Shown in pieces: positions 8,144 through 16,023 of a stretch of 64,000 nt of DNA (position 1 is the first letter of the stretch; the number at the start of each line of letters is the position of its first letter). The notes under the pieces were generated by a model. The model was given only the letters and a program-made list of their open reading frames with translations, was not told the DNA's origin and made no database searches. Source of the stretch: Lachnospiraceae bacterium (GTDB lineage Bacteria; Bacillota; Clostridia; Lachnospirales; Lachnospiraceae). Location: NCBI GenBank assembly GCA_022799175.1, contig JAAWNY010000008.1, positions 1-64,000 on the forward strand, written 5' to 3'. The translations under genes and the position numbers were made by a program.

Positions 8144-8353
8144 TCAACTATATTTTTTAGATTTTAAATAGCATTTTTTGCAAATATATCCAAACGGTGA
8201 TTGGCGGCGATATGAACGGCAACTACTGCATACCCATCGTTCACATTCGCTACAAGTTTCTAAATCTGTACAGAATTTCTTTTTCCGGCAGACACAACAC
8301 AAAGCATAACCATTTTCATCCAAATCCTTTGAGTTTAATGAACTATATCCCAT
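8144..8353 (-). CDS. Small zinc-finger-like protein, 69 aa
   Basis: The 69 residues hold ten Cys. Eight form CxxC pairs: CCVC, CSEC, CSSC and CKKC; the others are C20 and an isolated C28. This resembles a two-zinc RING/FYVE-like fold. It has no recognised name. A good AGAGGAAAATT ribosome-binding site supports the start. It lies between the 8372 gene and the RiPP precursor, all in one direction with short gaps, so it is probably co-transcribed. A role in regulating or escorting the peptide is inference only. Confidence 0.65.
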   Translation of the reverse strand: MGYSSLNSKDLDENGYALCCVCRKKKFCTDLETCSECERWVCSSCRSYRRQSPFGYICKKCYLKSKKYS

Positions 8354-8371
8354 AATTTTCCTCTTTCTATA

Positions 8372-8581
8372 TCAATCTATATTTTCTCTGATATTGTGTA
8401 ATGAATCTTTGGCATCTGTTATTGCAGATGACATTTCTCTATATTTTTCCTGGTATTCAGCTCTATGTTCTTTTGGAATATTATTGTTATGCATCTGAGA
8501 TTTAGCCTCTTGATTTAAAAGTTCAAGGCCAAATTCTACTGTCCCGATAACAAACCTACCAACATTTCCTAAAAAACTCAT
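8372..8581 (-). CDS. Small unknown protein, 69 aa, first gene of the RiPP-side operon
   Basis: Begins MSFLGNVGRFVIGTVEFGLE, an amphipathic or weakly hydrophobic helix, and continues as a charged helix (EHRAEYQEKYREM) with no Cys. The start is well supported by AGGAGGG eight nucleotides upstream. The first four residues, MSFL, match those of the precursor, which may be chance. It is the first gene downstream of the promoter at 8732-8760. The family is not recognised. Confidence 0.6.
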   Translation of the reverse strand: MSFLGNVGRFVIGTVEFGLELLNQEAKSQMHNNNIPKEHRAEYQEKYREMSSAITDAKDSLHNIRENID

Positions 8582-8668
8582 AAAGTATTCCCTCCTAGTT
8601 AAAATATTTTTGTAGCGGTTAAATACTGGCTCTAGTAGTCACCAATCACCATAGCAAAGGTATGTTGC

Positions 8669-8692
8669 TTTTGAATCCAGATTTTGAATCCA
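8669..8692. repeat. Tandem TTTTGAATCCA motif
   Basis: Two exact 11-bp copies (8669-8679 and 8682-8692) with a 13-bp period in the leader between promoter and first gene of the RiPP-side operon. A regulatory binding site is possible. Confidence 0.35.
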
Positions 8693-8731
8693 CCTCTTGA
8701 CTTCCCTCGTTACAGAATGATTTGTAATGAA

Positions 8732-8760
8732 AGCATATCATAAATAATGCTTATAGACAA
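8732..8760 (-). promoter_or_regulatory. Promoter for the RiPP-side operon
   Basis: On the minus strand TTGTCT and TATGCT are 17 bp apart, about 150 bp upstream of the 8581 start. It is divergent from the XRE regulator gene, so that regulator may control it. Confidence 0.45.
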
Positions 8761-8779
8761 TATATTTATCTAAAAATTA

Positions 8780-8809
8780 ATCCTTATAGTAGATTCATTT
8801 CTTAAGGAT
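8780..8809. promoter_or_regulatory. Possible operator in the divergent intergenic region
   Basis: Inverted 7-bp arms ATCCTTA (8780-8786) and TAAGGAT (8803-8809) lie immediately upstream of the XRE gene and just beyond the -35 box of the divergent promoter. The position suits an autoregulatory site for the XRE protein, but there is no direct evidence. Confidence 0.3.
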
Positions 8810-8839
8810 AAACCCTAGAATAAAAGCAGGAGGGGTGTG

Positions 8840-9169
8840 ATGCAGATTATTAATTATGCGGAGATTGGCAATCGGATACGTGCGGTACGCAAGGCACAGA
8901 ACCTGACCCAGGAAGCGGCATCGGAAAAATGTGATATCACAGCTGCATATTATGGAAATATAGAACGTGGAGATAAGAAAATGAGTGTGGAAACCTTGGC
9001 AAAGGTTTCGAAAGGGTTACAGATATCGGTAGATTATCTGTTGTTTGGAAACGAGCAGGATGAACTTGCGGAGCATTTGTCAGGGATTCAGCGGACAGTT
9101 GATGAAAAGCAGATGGGAAAGTATCTGACTGTGATTAAGGCAGTGGCGGGAGTGATTGATAAACTGTAA
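8840..9169 (+). CDS. XRE/Cro-family transcriptional regulator
   Basis: DNA-binding regulator with a classic helix-turn-helix in residues 8-65 (IGNRIRAVRKAQNLTQEAAS, AAYYGNIERG, MSVETLAKVSKGL, SVDYLLFG). The remaining residues form a short C-terminal helix. The ATG at 8840 has better spacing from GGAGGGG than the GTG at 8837. It is divergent from the RiPP-side operon and upstream of the recombination module, so it could regulate either. A strong terminator (9243-9288) isolates it from downstream genes. Confidence 0.88.
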   Translation: MQIINYAEIGNRIRAVRKAQNLTQEAASEKCDITAAYYGNIERGDKKMSVETLAKVSKGLQISVDYLLFGNEQDELAEHLSGIQRTVDEKQMGKYLTVIKAVAGVIDKL

Positions 9170-9242
9170 AGGAAATATGGGTCAGGCCGAACAGACCTGG
9201 CCTTTTAAATGTGTTGATTTTGAAATACGTAATCTAAATATG

Positions 9243-9288
9243 AACGGCAGGGAAATATCGGCTGTAGAGCTGGTTTCCCTGCCGTTTT
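9243..9288 (+). terminator. Strong rho-independent terminator
   Basis: Perfect 13-bp arms AACGGCAGGGAAA/TTTCCCTGCCGTT followed by TTAATGTTTT, downstream of the XRE gene. A weaker GGCC-containing hairpin precedes it at about 9181-9208. Confidence 0.8.
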
Positions 9289-9326
9289 AATGTTTTATAT
9301 GCAAAAAGGAAAGGAGGAGAAACGAA

Positions 9327-9506
9327 GTGGATAAGTATAAGGTTACGGTATTGCGCTTGGGGCAGGCCCGGGTTATGGCCGAAACAAAAGAAGCGGCAGA
9401 TCTGAAAGCACAAAACCTTCCAGAAAGCGAAATTGTATGGCTGTCTGAAACAGATGGCCTTTCTGGAAAGTATCTGGTTACTTTCGTGGAATTGGAAAAG
9501 GATTAG
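9327..9506 (+). CDS. Small conserved-looking protein, 59 aa
   Basis: GTG start with AAAGGAGGAG upstream. The 59 residues begin MDKYKVTVLRLGQARVM and end YLVTFVELEKD, predicting a small alpha/beta fold. It is the first gene of the plus-strand module leading to DUF932. Family not recognised. Support is the ribosome-binding site, coding-like composition and tight spacing to the next gene. Confidence 0.5.
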   Translation: MDKYKVTVLRLGQARVMAETKEAADLKAQNLPESEIVWLSETDGLSGKYLVTFVELEKD

Positions 9507-9524
9507 CTGTGGAGGGAAAAGAAC

Positions 9525-9599
9525 GTGTACAAGGAAATGCTTAGAATCATCCTGACAGCATTAATGGCACTGATGGAACAGTTGGGCAAAGAAGATTAA
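9525..9599 (+). CDS. Very small ORF, 24 aa
   Basis: GTG start after GGAGGGAAAAG, encoding MYKEMLRIILTALMALMEQL plus four residues, a single amphipathic helix. Its stop overlaps the ribosome-binding site of the DUF932 gene, which suggests coupling. It could be a genuine micro-protein or only a translational leader. Confidence 0.35.
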   Translation: MYKEMLRIILTALMALMEQLGKED

Positions 9600-9613
9600 A
9601 GGAGGAAATGAAC

Positions 9614-10546
9614 ATGGCAGCAAATGTGGAAACAATGTTTTTTACAGGAAGGACAGCCCCCTGGCATGGACTGGGGACGATGGTAGAAAATGCACCTACA
9701 TCAGAGGACGCTCTGATATTGGCAGGTCTTGACTGGAAGGTGGTACAGAAGAATCTGGTGACGGAGGATGGTTTTTCGGTTCCCGGATTTAAGGCAAATG
9801 TACGGGATTTGGATAACCGAACACTGGGCGTAGTGACAGACCGGTATAAAGTGGTTCAGAATGATGAGGCGTTTTCCTTCACAGATTCCCTGCTGGGTGA
9901 GGGAGTCACTTATGAGACGGCCGGCTCCCTGCAGGAGGGACGGCGAACATGGATACTGGCAAAGTTGCCCCAGCGCTATATCATCAGTGGGGATGAATTA
10001 ACACCATACTTGGTATTCATGAACTCCCATGACGGCACAGGCGCAATCAAGGCAGCCATGACACCCATCCGGGTTGTGTGTCAGAATACGCTGAACCTGG
10101 CGCTGGCTACCGCAAAGCGCTCCTGGTCTACAAACCATGTGGGGGATATCCGTGGGAAGCTTCAGGATGCCAGGGATACCCTGCTGTATGCGGAACGGTA
10201 TATGGCGGAGCTGGGGAAGGCCATTGATGTGCTGAACCGGCAAAAGCTGTCGGATAAGCAGGTGTACGAATATATCGACCAGCTGTTCCCGCTTATGGAT
10301 AATGCCACGGAGCAGCAGAAGAAGAACCTGCGGAGGATGAAGGAGGACGTGGCAAAACGGTATTTTGAAGCACCGGATTTACAGCATGTTGGGAAGAACG
10401 CATACCGCTTTGTGAACGCCGTATCTGATTTTGCCACCCATGCCAAGCCGCTCAGGGAACGTTCCAATTACAGGGAAACACTATTTGGGCGAACAGTTGA
10501 CGGAAATGCACTGATTGATAAGGCATATTCTTTGGCAGCGGCTTAA
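9614..10546 (+). CDS. DUF932 phage/plasmid-like protein (TIGR03299 type)
   Basis: Member of a family widespread on phages and plasmids (DUF932); the biochemical role is not established. The 310 residues show the family features: PWHGLGT near the N-terminus, VVTDRYKVVQNDEAF in the middle, and TPIRVVCQNTLNLAL followed by a helical C-terminus. The second ATG (9614) lies 8 nt from AAAGGAGG and is preferred over the ATG at 9608. It is grouped with a YqaJ nuclease and a Rad52-like annealing protein, which suggests a role in DNA metabolism of the element. Confidence 0.85.
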   Translation: MAANVETMFFTGRTAPWHGLGTMVENAPTSEDALILAGLDWKVVQKNLVTEDGFSVPGFKANVRDLDNRTLGVVTDRYKVVQNDEAFSFTDSLLGEGVTYETAGSLQEGRRTWILAKLPQRYIISGDELTPYLVFMNSHDGTGAIKAAMTPIRVVCQNTLNLALATAKRSWSTNHVGDIRGKLQDARDTLLYAERYMAELGKAIDVLNRQKLSDKQVYEYIDQLFPLMDNATEQQKKNLRRMKEDVAKRYFEAPDLQHVGKNAYRFVNAVSDFATHAKPLRERSNYRETLFGRTVDGNALIDKAYSLAAA

Positions 10547-10557
10547 AGGAGGACAGT

Positions 10558-10929
10558 ATGGTCGCTAACAATGGGAAAGATCTGGGGGATGCTCTAAGGA
10601 GAGAAGAACCTTATATTGAGCTGGAAGAGAAACTGGCAGCCCAGGTAAAGAAGCTGATTCGTCTGAATGCTGCTTTATGGATATTTTGTCTGGCTGCTTT
10701 ATCTGTTGCGGCGGTTGCCGTCATGCAGATGCCGGCGACGGCAGGGCTGTCAGGGATTGCCAGCCTGGCTGCTGGAACTTCGGCATCTGCGGTTATCGGT
10801 GTAGATACTGCTGTTACTGCGGTTACAATAGCCGTAGCAGGGGGCAATATTGGTACGCTGAATGTGCTTAGGAGATACCGCTTAGAGGAAAAAAAGAATG
10901 GAAAAATAATCCTATATTTGAAGAAATAG
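10558..10929 (+). CDS. Small membrane protein, 123 aa
   Basis: A charged N-terminal helix (residues 1-37) is followed by two Ala/Val-rich membrane segments (about 38-58 and 75-98) and a basic C-terminus ending KKNGKIILYLKK. Not recognised as a named family. It follows DUF932 by 11 bp with its own AAAGGAGG, so it belongs to the same operon. A holin-like topology is conceivable but there is no specific motif. Confidence 0.6.
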   Translation: MVANNGKDLGDALRREEPYIELEEKLAAQVKKLIRLNAALWIFCLAALSVAAVAVMQMPATAGLSGIASLAAGTSASAVIGVDTAVTAVTIAVAGGNIGTLNVLRRYRLEEKKNGKIILYLKK

Positions 10930-11053
10930 CAGGATAGGAAATCATTTGTCTTTGTGGGCAACAGGCCAAGTGTCTTGCAAGGTAACCCTGTGGGTATGTA
11001 CGGACATTGGACCTTGCCGGAAAAATAATCGTGGAAAAGGAAAGGAGATTATG

Positions 11054-11983
11054 ATGTATCAGACAGTATCAACAGTGGGGTTAAGCCGAGAAGAATGGCT
11101 GAAGATGAGGAAGTCAGGGATTGGCGGTTCTGATGCTGGGGCAATCTGCGGCCTGAATCCTTATAGCAGCCCTATGAATGTATACCAGGATAAGATTACC
11201 GATACGGTTGAAGATATTGATAATGAAGCCCTGCGCCAAGGACGCGATTTAGAAGATTATGTTGCCAAACGGTTTATGGAGGAAACAGGATTAAAAGTGC
11301 GCCGTTCTAATAAAATGTACCGCAGTAAAGAATATCCTTTTATGCTGGCCGATGTAGACAGACTTGTTATAGGCGAAGATGCAGGATTAGAGTGCAAGAC
11401 AGCCAGTGCATTCAATGCAGACAAATGGAAAGATGGGCGGATTCCTCCCCATTACTTAATCCAATGCCTCCATTATATGGCCGTGACCGGGAAGCGGGAA
11501 TGGTATATTGCGGTGGTAATCCTTGGGAGCCAGTTCCGATATCAGAAGATTGTGTGGGATGAGCAGGTAATCCAGAAGTTGGCAGCTATTGAGGGAGCGT
11601 TCTGGAACCAGCACGTTGTCCCCAGAGAGATGCCCCAGCCAGACAGTTCCAAGGCGTGTGATGAAGTACTGGACGAGTACTTCCATATGGCAAAGAAACA
11701 GAGTTCTATCCCCCTGGTAGGGTTTGATGAAAAGCTGGAACGGAGGGCGCTGCTACTGCAGGAAATGAAAATGCTGGAGCAGGAACAGAAGCAGATCGAA
11801 CAGGAAATCAAGTGCTTCATGCAGGAAAATGAAGCGGCGTTCAATGATAAGTACCAGATACGCTGGACGAATGTGGATACCACGAAGCTGGATACAAAAC
11901 GGCTGAAAGAAGAGAAGCCGGAGATTTACCAGGATTTTGTCAAGACTACCACATCCCGGCGTTTTAGCGTTAAGGCAGCGTAA
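11054..11983 (+). CDS. YqaJ-family viral recombinase exonuclease
   Basis: RecB-like (PD-(D/E)xK) exonuclease of the YqaJ group, which resects double-stranded ends for annealing-type recombination. The 309-residue protein has the N-terminal WLKMRKSGIGGSDAGAICGL box, MLADVDRL carrying the catalytic Asp, and GLECKTAS carrying the ExK motif, plus a coiled C-terminal segment (QEMKMLEQEQKQIEQEIK). The ATG pair at 11051/11054 follows AAAGGAG; 11054 has the better spacing. It is directly followed by a Rad52-like annealing protein, the usual exonuclease-annealase pair. Confidence 0.88.
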   Translation: MYQTVSTVGLSREEWLKMRKSGIGGSDAGAICGLNPYSSPMNVYQDKITDTVEDIDNEALRQGRDLEDYVAKRFMEETGLKVRRSNKMYRSKEYPFMLADVDRLVIGEDAGLECKTASAFNADKWKDGRIPPHYLIQCLHYMAVTGKREWYIAVVILGSQFRYQKIVWDEQVIQKLAAIEGAFWNQHVVPREMPQPDSSKACDEVLDEYFHMAKKQSSIPLVGFDEKLERRALLLQEMKMLEQEQKQIEQEIKCFMQENEAAFNDKYQIRWTNVDTTKLDTKRLKEEKPEIYQDFVKTTTSRRFSVKAA

Positions 11984-12026
11984 ATATGTCCGTTTTACCA
12001 GATTAGGAAAGAGGGGAAACAAAAGA

Positions 12027-12785
12027 ATGAGAGATATTGCTATCAGGCTGCTTCGAGCCAGTGAAATTGAGTGCCGGGTTTCCACTATCAATGAAAAAGG
12101 GCTAAGTTTGCTTCTCTTCAAGGACGCAAGGGTGGATCAGAAGATACTTGACGAGACATTTTCCCCATTTGGTTGGAAACGGAGCCACCAGGTCATAGAT
12201 GGGAACCTGTACTGTACGGTGGAGATATGGGACAAGGAAAAAGAACAGTGGATTGCAAAGCAGGATGTTGGGACTGTGAGCTATTCCGAGAAGGAGAAGG
12301 GACAGGCATCAGACAGTTTCAAACGTGCCTGCTTTAACTGGGGGCTGGGACGGGAACTGTACACGGCTCCTTTTATATGGATACCAGCGGGAAAGGCCGA
12401 TATCCAGAAAAGGGGAAAAGAAGAACAAAAATACTATACCAATGACCGGTTCTCTGTCCACTCTATCTCCTATAATGAGGAAAGAGTTATTGATTCCATT
12501 ATCATTATAAATTCCAGAGGACAGACAGCATACTCTATGGATACAAGGAAAAATAATGGCACAAAGAAAATTTCCAGTGCAAAAAAGGAGATGGAAAAAG
12601 CGACCGGAGACATGATAGGCACAAATGAAATGGCAGAATTTGAAAAAGAACTGGAGAGGACAGAGGTTGCTCTGGATACGGTGCTTAAGAGATACCGGCT
12701 CCAGTCCGCAGCACAGCTCACCCCGGAAATATATGGGAAAGCCATGAAATCCCTTAAGAATTCAAAGGACAGAACAGCTGCCTGA
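12027..12785 (+). CDS. Rad52-like single-strand annealing protein
   Basis: Predicted single-strand annealing protein of the Rad52/Rad22 (Sak-like) group. Features seen: FSPFGWKRSHQVIDGNLYCT, then the signature KEKGQASDSFKRACFNWGLG, then RELYTAPFIW, matching the family pattern of a conserved SDAFKRAA-x-WG-x-GR-x-LY block. The C-terminal third is charged and variable. The ATG at 12027 follows GAGGGG. Adjacency to the YqaJ exonuclease supports a Red/RecET-like two-component recombination module. Assignment is by motif only; a structure search would settle it. Confidence 0.75.
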   Translation: MRDIAIRLLRASEIECRVSTINEKGLSLLLFKDARVDQKILDETFSPFGWKRSHQVIDGNLYCTVEIWDKEKEQWIAKQDVGTVSYSEKEKGQASDSFKRACFNWGLGRELYTAPFIWIPAGKADIQKRGKEEQKYYTNDRFSVHSISYNEERVIDSIIIINSRGQTAYSMDTRKNNGTKKISSAKKEMEKATGDMIGTNEMAEFEKELERTEVALDTVLKRYRLQSAAQLTPEIYGKAMKSLKNSKDRTAA

Positions 12786-12793
12786 CAGGCAGG

Positions 12794-12844
12794 AAGAATA
12801 ACAGGAGGCATCAGCAGAAACAAGCTGGTGCCTCTGTTATTCTT
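12794..12844 (+). terminator. Terminator after the recombination module
   Basis: Long stem: AAGAATAACAG...AGGCA..CAGC pairs with GCTG.TGCCT.TGTTATTCTT, with one bulge and one wobble and an 8-nt loop, then TTTAT. It ends the DUF932-exonuclease-annealase transcript. Confidence 0.75.
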
Positions 12845-12874
12845 TATAAAATGAAGAAGAAAGAGGAAAGCAGA

Positions 12875-13834
12875 ATGGAATTTTGCGGGTTTGTTGAAAA
12901 ATTAAAGAGCGAAGTAGAAAAAATGTGCGAGGAAATACAAAAGGTGGAGATTCAGAGGATAACAGGCAATAACGGGATAATCCATACAGCTATGAATATC
13001 ACGGAGAGAGGCGGAAAAGTATCTCCGGTCGTTCATCTCAACTCTTATTATGAGAATTACAAAGAAGGCCATATGTCAGTAAAACGCGCTGCGGAAGAGA
13101 TTTATGCCATTTTTAAAAACTATGAAATCCCCTCCTTTGTCAATGCGGCATTGGATGATTTTGAAAGTATCAAGAACAAAGTTGTCTACCAGCTTGTGGA
13201 TTATAGCCGCAACATAGATATGCTTAAGGATATGCCACATATCTGTTACTGTGACTTGGCAGTTGTATTTTATCTGATACTGGAAAACAATGAGAGTGGG
13301 CAAGCAACAGTCATGATCCATAATAAGCATATAAAGGTATGGCATGTGGATGTAAATACTCTATATGAATTAGCAGGAATCAATACACCAAAGCTGCTTC
13401 CAGCAAATATTAAAAGCATGGCAGAAGTGATGAAGGAGATTGCCAAGGAACATATGGGGAACGAATGGGGAAACGCATTTTTTGAAGGATTGTTAGATGA
13501 ACCGAAATTCCTGCCACAGTATGTGCTGACCAATTGCCAGGGCATAAAAGGCGCCGCGGCAGTTCTTTATAAAGGGGTTCTGAAAACATTTGCTGACAAG
13601 ATCGGGAGTGACCTGTTTATTCTGCCTTCCAGTGTCCATGAAGTCATATTAGTGCCCTATGAAGACTCAATGAATGTGATAGAATTAGAAGCAATAGTAA
13701 AGGCTATTAACCTGTCAGAGGTTCCGGATGAAGACGTGTTGTCGGATCATGTGTATTTATATAACAGGAAGACGGATCAGGTTATCATAGTTTTTGGGGA
13801 GTCAATTGAAGGAGAGGGTGGTTTGGGCTATTGA
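12875..13834 (+). CDS. DUF5688 family protein
   Basis: 319-residue cytosolic protein resembling the DUF5688 family of Lachnospiraceae accessory regions. Features include an N-terminal helix, HLNSYYENYKEG, VDYSRNIDMLKDMPH, the central CYCDLAVVFYLIL, and a C-terminal part with LPSSVHEVILVPYEDSMN. Function is unknown. The ATG at 12875 has an AGAGGA site at 7 nt, whereas the ATG at 12851 has none. It is separated from the recombination genes by a terminator, so it is a separate transcription unit. Confidence 0.7.
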   Translation: MEFCGFVEKLKSEVEKMCEEIQKVEIQRITGNNGIIHTAMNITERGGKVSPVVHLNSYYENYKEGHMSVKRAAEEIYAIFKNYEIPSFVNAALDDFESIKNKVVYQLVDYSRNIDMLKDMPHICYCDLAVVFYLILENNESGQATVMIHNKHIKVWHVDVNTLYELAGINTPKLLPANIKSMAEVMKEIAKEHMGNEWGNAFFEGLLDEPKFLPQYVLTNCQGIKGAAAVLYKGVLKTFADKIGSDLFILPSSVHEVILVPYEDSMNVIELEAIVKAINLSEVPDEDVLSDHVYLYNRKTDQVIIVFGESIEGEGGLGY

Positions 13835-14073
13835 TGTAAACTATTCATTTGGCTGCAAAAGCAGCGAACCAGTCAGGAAAAAATCAGGATGAGCCGAAAA
13901 AGCCATGTTATATGGCGGAATTAGTCTTAATAGAAAGATTTGTAAGAGTTATTGAATAATGAAAGTTTTTTCGATATAATTAAAAGAAGAAGCAAAACGC
14001 TGTTTCATTCCTATACGCAAATGAGATGGTGTTACATCTGGCAAGGAAACTACAGGTTGAGGAGGTGGGGAGG

Positions 14074-14238
14074 ATGCAGGCAGCAGGTTTTGTGGCTCCG
14101 CTGGAAGAACACTGGAAATATTGCCCATATTGCGGTAAAGCGTTAGGGAAACTAGAAGTTATGAAACGAAAAAAAGAAAGAATCATCGTATGTAAAAAAT
14201 GTGGCAAGACAATTGATGAACGTCATATCCGTTGGTAG
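14074..14238 (+). CDS. Zinc-ribbon protein, 54 aa
   Basis: Small protein with two CxxC pairs (CPYC and CKKC) separated by a basic linker, the pattern of a treble-clef or zinc-ribbon fold. It ends TIDERHIRW. The ATG at 14074 follows GAGGAGGTGGGGAGG; an in-frame ATG at 14026 would add 16 residues with a weak ribosome-binding site. A frameshifted paralogue lies at 6007-6158 on the opposite strand. Function is unknown; nucleic-acid binding is plausible. Confidence 0.6.
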   Translation: MQAAGFVAPLEEHWKYCPYCGKALGKLEVMKRKKERIIVCKKCGKTIDERHIRW

Positions 14239-14287
14239 CCAATACAGTCGAGTATCAGTAAACAAAAATAATTTATAAGGGATAAAT

Positions 14288-14330
14288 AAGTCCAGTCAAA
14301 AAGAAAGATTTTTCCCCTTTGACCGGACTT
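14288..14330 (+). terminator. Terminator at right end of the accessory region
   Basis: Arms AAGTCCAGTCAAA (14288-14300) and TTTGACCGGACTT (14318-14330), one mismatch, loop rich in A and T. It follows the zinc-ribbon gene and precedes the boundary repeats. It may work in both directions, separating the element from lysS. Confidence 0.6.
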
Positions 14331-14368
14331 ATCTATTTCTACTATTCTCTACATAAATCTTGTTATGA

Positions 14369-14401
14369 TTGTCACTAAATTGTCACTGTTCTGTCACTGA
14401 A
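14369..14401. repeat. Three tandem 11-bp repeats near the lysS 3' end
   Basis: TTGTCACTAAA, TTGTCACTGTT and CTGTCACTGAA follow one another without gaps, sharing TGTCACT. They lie between the last accessory gene and the lysS stop codon. Iterated sites near an element end are typical of integrase arm-binding sites; this is inference. Confidence 0.5.
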
Positions 14402-14474
14402 AAGCAGCATCCTTTATCATGTAATGCTTTAAAACCCTTTATTTCTCGGACAGTTTGCTTATGGCACGGATTTT

Positions 14475-15980
14475 TTATTTTTCTAAACTCTTCATCGTCG
14501 GGAACAACAAAACATCCCGTATCGCCGGCGAGTTGGTCAACAACATTACCAGGCGATCGATCCCATATCCGATTCCGCCCGTCGGCGGCATTCCGATCTC
14601 CAGTGCGTTCAAGAAATCTTCATCGGTAGTATTCGCCTCTTCGTCTCCAGCCGCCAGCGCTGCCTCCTGGGCCTTAAACCGTTCCCGCTGATCTATGGGA
14701 TCGTTCAGCTCCGAATAGGCATTGCACATCTCCCGGCCATAGATAAACAGCTCAAACCGCTCCACTAATTCCGGTTTATCCGGTTTTCTTTTTGTCAAGG
14801 GAGATACTTCAACCGGATGGTCCATGATAAAAGTAGGCTGAATCAAATGTTCTTCTACAAACTCTTCAAAGAACAGATTGATAATATCCCCTCTTTCATG
14901 GCGGGCTTCGTAGTGAACTTCCTTTTCATCGGCCAGCTTTTTCGCTTCTTCGGTAGTCCGAATCTCATCGAAATCAATTCCGCTATATTTTTTGATCGCA
15001 TCAATCATGGTCAACCGCTCGAAGGGTTTTCCCAGATCAATCATCGCCTCTGCATACGGCACACAAGTAGTTCCGCAAACTTCCTGGGCCACATGACGGA
15101 ACATATTCTCAGTAAGATCCATCATACCATTATAATCCGTATATGCCTGATACAGCTCCATCAGAGTAAATTCTGGATTATGACGGGTATCCAATCCCTC
15201 GTTTCGAAACACACGTCCAATTTCATAGACTCGCTCCATGCCGCCAACAATCAGTCTTTTCAAATATAGTTCCAGAGAAATTCGCAGCTTTACATCCTCA
15301 TCCAACGCATTATAATGGGTTTCAAACGGCCTTGCCGCCGCCCCGCCTGCATTGCTAACCAGCATTGGTGTCTCCACCTCTAAAAAGCCCAGATCATCCA
15401 AATACCGGCGAATACTACTGATGATCTTTGAACGCATAACAAATGTTTTTTTCACATCTTCGTTCATAATCAGATCGGTATATCGCTGGCGGTATCGCAT
15501 ATCCGTGTTGGTCAATCCATGATATTTCTCCGGCAAAATCTGTAGACTCTTGGAAAGCAGAGTCATCGTATTTACATGGATGGAAATCTCTCCCATCTTC
15601 GTGGTAAATACAATTCCCTCCACACCAATGATATCACCGATATCCATCTTTTTAAATGCCTTGTAACTATCTTCTCCCAAGTCATCCCGCGCCACATAAC
15701 ACTGAATATTCCCTTTCAAATCCTGGATATTGCAAAAAGATGCCTTGCCCATCACACGTTTGGACATCATCCTTCCGGCAACCGATACCTTCTTGCCCTC
15801 CCACTGTGCATAACACTCTTTCACATCCGCGCTATGGACGGTCACATCATATTTTGTAATCTGAAACGGATCTCTGCCCGCCGTCTGAAGCTCTGTTAGC
15901 TTTTCCCGACGCACTTTTAACAGTTGATTTAAATCCGGTTCCTGGTTCTGATTTTTTTGCTGCTTCTGCTGTTCGCCCAT
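14475..15980 (-). CDS. lysS: Lysyl-tRNA synthetase, class II
   Basis: Charges tRNA-Lys with lysine. The 501-residue protein has an N-terminal OB-fold anticodon-binding domain (about residues 55-170) and a class II catalytic core with motif 2 around [11 protein letters not shown] and motif 3 at [12 protein letters not shown], the usual length for bacterial LysS. The ATG at 15980 is chosen because AGAGGAG lies 6 nt upstream; the longer frame has none. It follows greA by 43 bp in the same direction, a common pairing. Insertion of the accessory region downstream leaves the C-terminus intact. Confidence 0.97.
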   Translation of the reverse strand: MGEQQKQQKNQNQEPDLNQLLKVRREKLTELQTAGRDPFQITKYDVTVHSADVKECYAQWEGKKVSVAGRMMSKRVMGKASFCNIQDLKGNIQCYVARDDLGEDSYKAFKKMDIGDIIGVEGIVFTTKMGEISIHVNTMTLLSKSLQILPEKYHGLTNTDMRYRQRYTDLIMNEDVKKTFVMRSKIISSIRRYLDDLGFLEVETPMLVSNAGGAAARPFETHYNALDEDVKLRISLELYLKRLIVGGMERVYEIGRVFRNEGLDTRHNPEFTLMELYQAYTDYNGMMDLTENMFRHVAQEVCGTTCVPYAEAMIDLGKPFERLTMIDAIKKYSGIDFDEIRTTEEAKKLADEKEVHYEARHERGDIINLFFEEFVEEHLIQPTFIMDHPVEVSPLTKRKPDKPELVERFELFIYGREMCNAYSELNDPIDQRERFKAQEAALAAGDEEANTTDEDFLNALEIGMPPTGGIGYGIDRLVMLLTNSPAIRDVLLFPTMKSLEK

Positions 15981-16023
15981 TCTCTGCTCCTCTTTTCGTG
16001 GATTTATCATAATGGTATTCCTT

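Larger units (their letters stand above)
1..14401. mobile_element. Integrative element, boundaries unresolved
   Basis: Inferred integrative element. An integrase and excisionase lie at the left, followed by a P4/D5-type helicase, cargo genes and a phage-like recombination module, before an abrupt change to housekeeping genes at lysS. No relaxase, type IV coupling protein or conjugation gene is visible, so it would be a mobilisable or satellite-type element, or two adjoining remnants. The right boundary is placed near the 11-bp repeats next to the lysS stop. The left end may lie outside the window, and no matching att direct repeat was found by eye. The 4-8 kb part is visibly AT-richer than the core. 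Confidence 0.55.

Noticed and set aside
9608-9613. Earlier ATG for the DUF932 gene
   Set aside because: Only 2 nt from the ribosome-binding site; the ATG at 9614 has 8-nt spacing.
10611-10961. 116-aa minus-strand frame opposite the small membrane protein
   Set aside because: Shadow of an Ala/Val-rich coding strand; no ribosome-binding site.
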